Of a stretch of 13,810 nucleotides of DNA, positions 7,127 to 13,351 are shown piece after piece. The stretch covers positions 37,833 through 51,642 of the forward strand of contig DEQR01000017.1 in NCBI GenBank assembly GCA_002360535.1, given 5' to 3'. The stretch's first letter is position 1, and the number at the start of each line of letters is the position of its first letter. Made by a program: the position numbers and the translations under genes. The notes beneath the pieces are model-generated. The model was not told where the DNA came from. It made no database searches and saw nothing but the letters and a program-made list of their open reading frames with translations. Source of the stretch: Thiobacillus sp. UBA3361. GTDB lineage: Bacteria > Pseudomonadota > Gammaproteobacteria > Burkholderiales > Thiobacillaceae.

Positions 7127-7152
7127 GTATCCGCCGTTGGGCATGGCGGTAC
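7127..7152 (+). promoter_or_regulatory. Small hairpin upstream of potA
   Basis: CCGCC (7131-7135) pairs with GGCGG (7145-7149), and GTA/TAC extend the stem across one bulged base. No T-run follows, so it is not an obvious terminator of the GlcG-like gene. It may be a leader structure or chance in GC-rich DNA. Confidence 0.25.
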
Positions 7153-7167
7153 TGCCGACGCCGATTT

Positions 7168-7180
7168 CTATCTAAGATAG
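7168..7180. promoter_or_regulatory. 13-base palindrome CTATCTaAGATAG, candidate operator upstream of potA
   Basis: A perfect 6-1-6 dyad made of A/T-rich half-sites in otherwise GC-rich DNA, 29 bases before the potA ATG. Its position suits an operator or an overlapping -10 region for the transporter operon. I do not recognise the regulator, and no regulator gene is adjacent. Confidence 0.4.
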
Positions 7181-7209
7181 GGACATCCTGATACACGCGA
7201 GGGCCGGCC

Positions 7210-8295
7210 ATGCCGCTGCTGGAAATCCGCCGCGTCACCCGCCGTTTCGGTGACTTCACGGCGGTTGACGACGTCAGTTTCGCGGTGGAACCGGGCGAGT
7301 TCTTCACCCTGCTCGGCCCCTCGGGCTGCGGCAAGACGACGCTGCTCAGGATGATCGCCGGCTTCGACCTTCCGGACGCGGGCCAGATCCTGCTGGACGG
7401 CCGCGACCTGGCCGACACCCCCGCCGAGCGCCGGCCGGTGCACACGGTGTTCCAGAACTTCGCCCTGTTTCCGCACCTCTCCGTGGCGCGCAACGTGGCC
7501 TTCCCCCTGCGCATGGCCGGCCTGGGCGAGGGCGAGGTCAAGCGGCGCACCGCCGATGCCCTGGACATGGTGCACCTGGGGGAGCTGGCGGAGCACTACC
7601 CGCATGAAATCTCCGGCGGCCAGAAGCAGCGCGTGGCCCTGGCCCGGGGGCTGGTGAACCGGCCGCGCCTGCTGCTGCTGGACGAGCCCCTGGGGGCCCT
7701 GGACCTGAAGCTGCGGGAGGAGATGCAGCTGGAGCTGATCAAGCTGCAGCGCGAGGTGGGCATCACCTTCGTGTTCGTCACCCACGCCCAGAACGAGGCC
7801 CTGGCCCTGTCCCACCGCATCGCGGTGATGAACGCCGGCCGGGTGGAGCAGCTGGACGAGCCGTCGCGCATCTACGGTTTTCCGGTGAACCGCTTCGTGG
7901 CCGACTTCATCGGCAACTGCAACCTGCTGGAGGCCGAGGTGCGCGCCGTGGAGGCTGACGGCCTGCGCCTCAGCGTGGCCGGCCTGGGCGAGGTCAGGGC
8001 ACCGGCGGCGGAAGGCTGCCAGACGGGGGAACGGGGCCTGCTGGCCCTGCGTCCCGAGCAGGTGCAGGTGGCCGCCGAGGCCGACCCGGCCTGGGCGAAC
8101 CGCTTTCCCGGCCAGGTGCGGGACTTCCTGTATGTGGGCGACGTGACCACTTACCAGGTGCGCCTGGACAACGGCTACACCCTCCAGGCCCTGCTGCCCA
8201 ACGCCGCGCCGGGGCGGGCGCGTTTCCACGAGACCGGTGACCGGGTGATGGTGGGCTGGTCCGCCCAGGCGGGACACTATGTCCGTGAAGCCTGA
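7210..8295 (+). CDS. potA: Polyamine-type ABC transporter ATP-binding protein
   Basis: A 361-residue ABC ATPase. Walker A is G36-PSGCGKTT, the Q-loop Q82 is in FQNFALFPHL, the signature is SGGQKQ (135-140), Walker B is LLLLDE (154-159), the D-loop is LGALD (161-165) and the H-loop histidine is H192. A C-terminal TOBE-type domain occupies about 270-355. The sequence follows the PotA/CUT1-like pattern, including 'TVFQNFALFPHLSVARNVAFPL'. It powers uptake by the PotB-PotC permease pair with PotD as the periplasmic receptor. The ATG at 7210 is preceded by GAGGG about eight bases upstream. It is the first gene of the operon. Unlike the other junctions in the operon, a 91-base gap with a repeat separates it from potB. 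Function as importer ATPase is firm; substrate is polyamine-like by family only. Confidence 0.93.
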   Translation: MPLLEIRRVTRRFGDFTAVDDVSFAVEPGEFFTLLGPSGCGKTTLLRMIAGFDLPDAGQILLDGRDLADTPAERRPVHTVFQNFALFPHLSVARNVAFPLRMAGLGEGEVKRRTADALDMVHLGELAEHYPHEISGGQKQRVALARGLVNRPRLLLLDEPLGALDLKLREEMQLELIKLQREVGITFVFVTHAQNEALALSHRIAVMNAGRVEQLDEPSRIYGFPVNRFVADFIGNCNLLEAEVRAVEADGLRLSVAGLGEVRAPAAEGCQTGERGLLALRPEQVQVAAEADPAWANRFPGQVRDFLYVGDVTTYQVRLDNGYTLQALLPNAAPGRARFHETGDRVMVGWSAQAGHYVREA

Positions 8296-8298
8296 TCC

Positions 8299-8361
8299 TG
8301 TAGGAGCGGACCTTGTCCGCGACATCGGGCGTCACCATCGCGGACAGGGTCCGCTCCTACA
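8299..8361. repeat. REPIN-like inverted repeat doublet between potA and potB
   Basis: Two 24-base arms, 8299-8322 and 8338-8361, are inverted copies with one mismatch (TGTAGGAGCGGAC followed by C-T-T or C-C-T and GTCCGCGA) around a 15-base spacer. Each arm contains its own hairpin, GCGGAC-CTT-GTCCGC in the left arm. This architecture and the GTAGGAGCGGACC core match REP/REPIN elements seen in many gammaproteobacteria and mobilised in trans by RAYT transposases. It starts four bases after the potA stop, so it will be transcribed within the operon and could stabilise the potA message or lower expression of potB. Confidence 0.85.
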
Positions 8362-8386
8362 GTCCCGGGGGCCACGCGGTGCGCGG

Positions 8387-9259
8387 ATGACCAAGTGGGC
8401 GGTGCTGTCGCCGCCCACCCTGTTCCTGCTGGCCTTCTTCCTGGCCCCGGCGCTGATCATGGTGCTGGCCAGTTTCCAGTATCCGGGGGAGTTCGGCGGC
8501 CTGGCGCCGCTGACTGATCCCGGCGACGGCAAGGAGTTCGGCCTGACCCTGGAAAACCACGCCTTCTTCTTCAGCGACTGGCTATTCGCCGAGATCTTCG
8601 CCCGCTCCTTCGCGGTGGCGGCCGCCTCCACCCTGATCTGCCTGCTGCTCGCCTACCCGGTGGCCTGGCTGATCGCGCAAAGCCCCAGACGGCATCGCGA
8701 CCTGCTGGTGCTGCTGGTGATCCTGCCCTTCGCCAGCAACTTCCTGATCCGCGTCTATGCCTGGATGATCCTCCTGGGTCCCCAGGCGGCCCTAGCGCGG
8801 ACGCTGAACGGCGTGCTGGCCGCCCTGGGGCTGGAGCCGGTGAGCCTGCTCTTCTCGCCCTGCGCGGTGCTGGTGGGCATGGTCTATGTGCATCTGCCGT
8901 TCATGATCCTGCCCCTGTACACCAACCTGGAAAAGCACGACCCGGTGCTGCTGGACGCCGCCCAGGACCTGGGCGCCAACGCCTGGCGGCGTTTCTGGGG
9001 GGTGACCTGGCCCCTCTCCTTGCCCGGCGTGTTTTCCGGCTCGGCGCTGGTGTTCATCCCGGTGCTGGGCATGTTCGCCATCCCCGACCTGCTGGGCGGC
9101 ACGCGCGACATGCTCATCGGCAACCTGATCAAGGACCAGTTCCTGGGCGTGCGGGACTGGCCCTTCGGCGCGGCCCTGTCCATCATGCTGACCCTGGCGG
9201 TGCTGTCCCTGGCCGGCGCGGCCGCCTGGCTGTCCAAACCTAAGGCGCGCGCGGCATGA
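8387..9259 (+). CDS. potB: Polyamine-type ABC transporter permease, first subunit
   Basis: A 290-residue inner-membrane permease with about six transmembrane helices; the first is at 8-29. The cytoplasmic EAA loop that docks onto PotA is at about 190-214 (D190-AAQDLGA, closing with LPLSLPG-type sequence). The sequence follows the PotB/PotH pattern, for example 'LPFASNFLIRVYAW' and 'PDLLGGTRDMLIGNLI'. I chose the ATG at 8387 because MTKWAVLSPPTLFLLAFF is the usual N-terminus. The reading frame is open back to 8279, but that extension would translate the REPIN repeat and overlap potA, so it is rejected. No SD is evident, and the repeat hairpin just upstream may affect initiation. It overlaps potC by four bases (ATGA). 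Confidence 0.93.
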   Translation: MTKWAVLSPPTLFLLAFFLAPALIMVLASFQYPGEFGGLAPLTDPGDGKEFGLTLENHAFFFSDWLFAEIFARSFAVAAASTLICLLLAYPVAWLIAQSPRRHRDLLVLLVILPFASNFLIRVYAWMILLGPQAALARTLNGVLAALGLEPVSLLFSPCAVLVGMVYVHLPFMILPLYTNLEKHDPVLLDAAQDLGANAWRRFWGVTWPLSLPGVFSGSALVFIPVLGMFAIPDLLGGTRDMLIGNLIKDQFLGVRDWPFGAALSIMLTLAVLSLAGAAAWLSKPKARAA

Positions 9260-10035
9260 GACGGCTGCCCACCTGGCTGTTGCTGGCGGCGGCGTCCAGC
9301 TACGCTTTCCTGTACCTGCCCCTGATCATCGTGGTGGCCTATTCATTCAACGATTCCAGGCTCAACGCCGAGTGGGTGGGCTTCACCCTGGACTGGTATC
9401 GGGTGCTGCTGCACGACGAAGAGATGCTGCTGGCGGCACGCAATTCGCTGCTCATCGCCCTGGTATCCAGCGGCGCCGCCACCCTGCTGGGCACCCTGGC
9501 TGGCCTGGGCATGCACCGCTGGCGGCCGGCCTGGCTGCCGCTGCTGGTGATCACCCCGGTGGCCATGCCGGAGATCCTGCTCGGCGTGTCGCTGCTGGTG
9601 TTCTTCATCCAGGTGCTGCACCTCACCCTGGGATTTCTGTCGGTGGTACTGGCCCACATCACCTTCTCCATCGGTTTCGTGGCCATCGTGGTGCGCGCCC
9701 GCCTGGCGGGCATGGACGAGAGCATCTTCGAGGCCGCCCGCGACCTGGGCGCCACGCCCTGGCAGACCTTCCGCCTGGTGACCTTCCCCCTCATCCTGCC
9801 GGCGGTGGTGGCCGGTTTCCTGATGGCCTTCACCCTGTCCCTGGACGATTTCGTCATCACCTTCTTCACCGCCGGGGTGGGGGTATCGACACTGCCCCTG
9901 CAAATCTATTCCATGATCAAGATCGCGGTGACGCCGGAGGTGAACGCGGTATCGACCCTGCTGATGCTGCTGACCCTGGTGCTGGTGATCGCGGCCTCGC
10001 GCATGGACAAGGGGTTCATGCGGGGGGCGGGGTGA
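9256..10035 (+). CDS. potC: Polyamine-type ABC transporter permease, second subunit
   Basis: A 259-residue permease with about six membrane helices; the first is at 7-29 and is followed by the family pattern YSFNDSRLN. The EAA loop is E159-AARDLGATPWQTFRLVTFPLILP, the contact site for the PotA dimer. The pattern FTLSLDDFVITFF near 192-204 is characteristic of PotC/PotI. It starts within the potB stop (ATGA at 9256-9259) and ends in a TGATG junction with the potD-like gene (10033-10037), so potB, potC and potD look translationally coupled. It forms the heterodimeric channel with PotB. Confidence 0.94.
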   Translation: MRRLPTWLLLAAASSYAFLYLPLIIVVAYSFNDSRLNAEWVGFTLDWYRVLLHDEEMLLAARNSLLIALVSSGAATLLGTLAGLGMHRWRPAWLPLLVITPVAMPEILLGVSLLVFFIQVLHLTLGFLSVVLAHITFSIGFVAIVVRARLAGMDESIFEAARDLGATPWQTFRLVTFPLILPAVVAGFLMAFTLSLDDFVITFFTAGVGVSTLPLQIYSMIKIAVTPEVNAVSTLLMLLTLVLVIAASRMDKGFMRGAG

Positions 10036-11153
10036 TGGGCCGGATGCAGTGGTGTTTACCCTCGCCTGGAGGGAGAGGGTGGCGAAGCCGGGCGAGGGGA
10101 GCGTTCTCGTTGTGGCTGGTGTTGTTCCCGACGCTGCCCGTCCTCGCCGCCGACACCCTCTACCTCTACAACTGGAACAACTACATCTCCGACGAGACCA
10201 TCGCCCGTTTCGAGGCGCAATGCGCCTGCAAGGTGGTGCAGGACTATTACTCGGACAACGAGGAGATGCTGGCCAAGATCGCCGCCGGGGCCTCCGGATA
10301 CGACCTCATCGTGCCCACCGGCAACGCGGTGGAATCCCTGATCCGCTCCCGGCAACTGCGGCCCATCGACAAGGCCCGACTGCCCCACCTGAAGAACATC
10401 AAGCCGGCCTTCCTGAATACCCCCTTCGACCCCGGCAACCGCTATTCCGTCCCCTACGCCTACACGCTGACGCTGATCGGCTACAACACCGCCAAGGTGA
10501 AGGAACTCGGCCTGCCCAGCGACACCTGGGCGCTGATCTTCGAGCCGCGCTACCTGAGGAAGATCAAGGGCCGGGTGACGGTGCTGGACTCTCAGCGCGA
10601 GCTGATGGCGGCGGCCATGAAGTACCTGGGCCATTCCATCAACGACACCGACGAGGCCAAATGGAAACAGGCCCGCGACCTGATCCTGCGGGCCAAACCC
10701 TACTGGGCCGCCTTCAACGCCTCCAGCTACATCAAGGAGCTGACCGTGGGCAACATCTGGGTGGCCCACGGTTATTCCAACGACATGTTCCAGGCCGACC
10801 AGGATGCGCGCCGCGCCGGCCGGCCGTTCGCCATCGGCTACGGCATTCCCGAGGAGGGCGCGGTGCTGGCCCTGGACTCCATGGTCCTGCACAAGACGGG
10901 GCGGCATCCCGCGCTGGCGCACCGCTTCATGGACTTCATGCTGGCGGGGGAGAACTCGGCGGAACTGACCAACCTGATCGGCTCGGGCAATCCCAACCGG
11001 GCGGCCATGGACCACATCCGGCCGGAGATCGCCGATAATCGCGCCGTTTTTCCCGATGCGGCCACGCTGCGCCGGCTGGAGATGATGCGCGACCTGGATC
11101 GCCGAAGCCGCCGTGTGCTGAACCGCATCTGGACGGAAATCAAGCTGCGTTGA
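10035..11153 (+). CDS. potD: PotD/PotF-like periplasmic solute-binding protein
   Basis: A 372-residue precursor. The signal peptide has a positively charged n-region (W16-RSRAR), a hydrophobic core 24-37 and cleavage near A38-A39. The mature part opens with the PotD-type LYLYNWNNYIS. Later matches are YDLIVPTGN, PFDPGNRYSVPYAYTLTLIGYN, AAFNASSYIKELTVGNIWVAHGYS and LIGSGNPNRAAMD, covering both lobes at normal family length. By eye alignment to E. coli PotD, several polyamine contacts differ: the YY pair after VPST is replaced by GN, D168 aligns with S186, and W255 (WMD) becomes A in ALD. E171 and D257 equivalents are kept, so the ligand could be another amine or amino-acid-like compound. The start in the potC stop is preferred; an ATG at 10044 is possible. 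Residues ~7-22 are translated from a dispersed repeat. Confidence 0.9.
   Translation: MGRMQWCLPSPGGRGWRSRARGAFSLWLVLFPTLPVLAADTLYLYNWNNYISDETIARFEAQCACKVVQDYYSDNEEMLAKIAAGASGYDLIVPTGNAVESLIRSRQLRPIDKARLPHLKNIKPAFLNTPFDPGNRYSVPYAYTLTLIGYNTAKVKELGLPSDTWALIFEPRYLRKIKGRVTVLDSQRELMAAAMKYLGHSINDTDEAKWKQARDLILRAKPYWAAFNASSYIKELTVGNIWVAHGYSNDMFQADQDARRAGRPFAIGYGIPEEGAVLALDSMVLHKTGRHPALAHRFMDFMLAGENSAELTNLIGSGNPNRAAMDHIRPEIADNRAVFPDAATLRRLEMMRDLDRRSRRVLNRIWTEIKLR
10059..10098. repeat. GC-rich dispersed repeat inside the potD signal-peptide coding region
   Basis: CCCTCGCC (10059-10066) and GGCGAGGG (10091-10098) are perfect inverted arms around a GGAGGGAGAGGG core. The shape matches the widespread 'CCCTCxCC...GGGAGAGGG...GGxGAGGG' repeat that normally lies between genes. 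Here it is in the potD frame and contributes the residues PSPGGRGWRSRARG. It is not identical to the hairpins at 11166-11228 but belongs to the same style of element. Confidence 0.65.
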
Positions 11154-11165
11154 CTGCACCCACCC

Positions 11166-11193
11166 AACCCTCCCCCGCTTGCGGGGGAGGGTT
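11166..11193. repeat. Perfect 13-base-pair hairpin repeat after potD (possible terminator)
   Basis: AACCCTCCCCCGC, a TT loop, and the exact complement, beginning 13 bases after the potD stop. A stem this stable could end or attenuate transcription or protect the 3' end of the pot message, but the following bases (CCATCTTCC) do not form a T-run. It is also a typical dispersed proteobacterial intergenic repeat. Confidence 0.75.
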
Positions 11194-11204
11194 CCATCTT
11201 CCGT

Positions 11205-11240
11205 CCCTCCCCTCCTTGCGGGGGAGGGCTGGGGAGGGGG
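11205..11240. repeat. Second related G/C-rich repeat copy before the symporter gene
   Basis: CCCTCCCC (11205-11212) and GGGGAGGG (11221-11228) form a second stem with loop TCCTTGCG, followed by GCTGGGGAGGGGG. It closely resembles the preceding hairpin, so the pair is a tandem array of one repeat family. No T-run follows it. Confidence 0.7.
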
Positions 11241-11288
11241 AGCTACACCGGCCCAACGAATCTTGCCAACATGACAGAAGAACCCGCC

Positions 11289-12719
11289 ATGCTCCTCGGT
11301 TTCGTCATCCTCTATCTGGTCATCTCCATCGGCATCGGCATGTATGCCGCCACCCGCGTCAAGAACGTCGATGATTACTACTCCGCCGGTCGCAGCCTGG
11401 GCATGCCTCTGGTGGTGGCCATGGTGTTCGCCACCTGGTTCGGCGCGGAAACGGTGCTGGGCATCCCCGCCACCTTCCTGGAAGAGAATCTCGCCGGCAC
11501 CATCTCCGACCCCTTCGGCGCCTCCCTGTGCCTGATCCTGTTCGGTCTGTTCTTCGCCCGTCCCCTGTACCGGATGAAGCTGCTGACCCTGGGCGACTTC
11601 TACCGCAAGCGCTACAACCGACCGGTGGAGGTCGTCATGAGCCTGGCCATCGCCCTGTCCTATTTGGGCTGGGTGTCGGCGCAGGTCACCGCCCTTGGGC
11701 TGGTGTTCCACGTGCTTTCGGGTGACGTGATCAGCCAGAGCCAGGGCATCCTGATCGGCGCCGCCGTGGTGCTGCTCTATACCCTGTACGGCGGCATGTG
11801 GTCGGTCGCCCTCACCACCTTCTTCCAGATGACCATCATCGTCATCGGCCTGCTGTGGATCGCGTATCTGGTGGGCGACATGCCCGAGGTGAACGGCATC
11901 GCACCGGTCATCGCCCACGCCCAGGCGGCAGGCAAGTTCGAGTTCTGGCCGGAGCTGGAGTGGGCGGCGGTGATCACCTTCGTCGCCGGCCTGCTGACCA
12001 TGGGCTTCGGCTCCATTCCCCAGCAGGATGTGTTCCAGCGCGCCAACTCGTCCCACAACGAGCGGGTGGCGGTGTGGGGCACGGTGATCGGCGGCACGGC
12101 CTATTTCCTGTTCGCCGCCGTGCCCCTTTACCTGACCTACTCGGCCACCCTGGTGGACCCGCAACTGACCGGCACCCTGCTGGAACGCGACGCGCAACTG
12201 GTACTGCCCAGCTTCGTCGCCGCCCACCTGCCGCTGTTTGCCCAGGTGGTGTTCTTCGGTGCCCTGCTGTCGGTGATCATGAGCACCGCCTCGGGCACCC
12301 TGCTGGCGCCGTCGGTGACCCTGTCGGAGAACGTCATCAAGGAGATGATGCCCGGCCACGCCATGACCGACCGCCAACTGCTCAAGGTGACACGCGCCGT
12401 GGTGGTGGTGTTCACGGTGGGCGTGGTGGCCTATTCCCTGTGGTCGCTGCAAGCCGAGACCAGCATCCACCAGATGGTGGAGAACGCCTACAAGGTCACC
12501 CTGGCCACCGCTTTCGTGCCCCTGGTCACTGGCATCTACTGGCGGCGCGCCAGCCAGTTGGGCGCGACACTGTCCATCATCTTCGGCGCCCTGGTCTGGC
12601 TGACCATGGAGTTCGTCTCGCCGGAAGCAGCGCTGCCGCCGCAGTTCGGCGGTTTCCTGGCCTCGGCGGTGGGGATGGTCGTGGGCTCGGTGGTGGAACC
12701 GGGCAACCGGGCGGGCTGA
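11289..12719 (+). CDS. Sodium:solute symporter (SSS/SLC5 family)
   Basis: A 476-residue carrier with about 13 membrane helices. Family marks are DDYYSAGRSLG (28-38), FATWFGAETVLGIPATF, LGDFYRKRYNRP, GSIPQQDVFQR (241-251), and the Na+-site helix SVIMSTASGTLL with the S332-T333 and S335 hydroxyls. It is a Na+-driven uptake system for a small organic solute; which one cannot be read from sequence. I chose the ATG at 11289 because AGAAGA lies about seven bases upstream and the protein then starts at the first helix. An ATG at 11271 adds six residues and has no SD. It follows potD in the same direction across the repeat array, so co-expression with the transporter is possible but the hairpins may separate them. 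It ends seven bases from the stop of the convergent DHH fragment. Confidence 0.9.
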   Translation: MLLGFVILYLVISIGIGMYAATRVKNVDDYYSAGRSLGMPLVVAMVFATWFGAETVLGIPATFLEENLAGTISDPFGASLCLILFGLFFARPLYRMKLLTLGDFYRKRYNRPVEVVMSLAIALSYLGWVSAQVTALGLVFHVLSGDVISQSQGILIGAAVVLLYTLYGGMWSVALTTFFQMTIIVIGLLWIAYLVGDMPEVNGIAPVIAHAQAAGKFEFWPELEWAAVITFVAGLLTMGFGSIPQQDVFQRANSSHNERVAVWGTVIGGTAYFLFAAVPLYLTYSATLVDPQLTGTLLERDAQLVLPSFVAAHLPLFAQVVFFGALLSVIMSTASGTLLAPSVTLSENVIKEMMPGHAMTDRQLLKVTRAVVVVFTVGVVAYSLWSLQAETSIHQMVENAYKVTLATAFVPLVTGIYWRRASQLGATLSIIFGALVWLTMEFVSPEAALPPQFGGFLASAVGMVVGSVVEPGNRAG

Positions 12720-12726
12720 AACCGCC

Positions 12727-13299
12727 CTAGCCCGGCCAGGTCCCGAAGAAGGCGCGTATGAACGCTTCCGTCCGCGCCATGGGCAGCCCGTTGATGCCAG
12801 CCGCCGCCTTGCGCCCACCGCCGCGATCGAAGCCGCCGCACAGTACATCCGCGCCCACCGGATCGGCCAGCGGGGCGCGCACGCTGACCACGTAATGCCC
12901 ATCGCTGGATGGCGTCAGCACGGCATGCGCCCGCCGCGGATGCTCGCCGGCCAGGACATTGGCATAACTTCCGGACACCCTCCGCGCCCAGGCGGCATCG
13001 GGCAGAATGAAGACCGCGCCGGTACTTCTGGCGTCGATGGCCGGCATGGCGCGGGCCAGGGCCATGTCCCGGGCGCGCCCCTCGCGCAGGATCGCGAATT
13101 CGGGCGCCTCGCGGATGAAGGCGTCAGGATCGGCGAAGGCATGCAGGTGCCGGTACAGATCGGCGGGATGGAAGTGCAGGTCCTCGGTGCGCTCGCCGTA
13201 GCCGTTGTAGTTGAGGCATTCGCCCAGTTCGCGCAGCCCGGCCAGGCGGGGCTCGTCCAGGCCGAGCGGCGCGGCGGCGCGGCGGGCTGTATAACGCAT
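12727..13299 (-). pseudogene. C-terminal half of a DHH/DHHA1-family phosphoesterase, N-terminus missing
   Basis: A 190-codon frame matching, from memory, the C-terminal part of a proteobacterial DHH-family phosphoesterase of about 320 residues. The linker is LGLDEPRLAGLRELGECLNYNGYGE..EDLHFHPADLY, and a DHHA1 domain ends in GGGRKAAAGIN (160-170). The N-terminal DHH domain with the metal-binding aspartates and DHH motif is absent. Upstream of the apparent start at 13299 the frame soon meets a TGA near 13341, and other genes occupy the space. No SD precedes the ATG. The family hydrolyses phosphodiesters such as small oligonucleotides or cyclic dinucleotides, but this remnant lacks the catalytic half and is probably inactive. 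Truncation could be by insertion or deletion, or an assembly join close to 13.28-13.34 kb. Confidence 0.75.
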
Positions 13300-13351
13300 G
13301 CCCTGATTGTTGGGCAGAGGCCAGATACTCGCCGCTGCTCAGGAGTAAGGC

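Noticed and set aside
8299..8361. CRISPR array
   Set aside because: There are only two arms, inverted rather than direct, with a 15-base gap. This is a REPIN arrangement, and no direct-repeat array is present anywhere in the window.
8279..8386. An N-terminal extension of PotB starting at 8279
   Set aside because: It would overlap potA and translate the REPIN repeat, and the family N-terminus begins at 8387.
10056..12902. A 948-codon open frame on the reverse strand across potD and the symporter
   Set aside because: It is the antisense shadow of well-supported forward genes. The product is low-complexity (rich in G, H, Q, R, A), and GC-rich codon bias keeps antisense frames free of stops.
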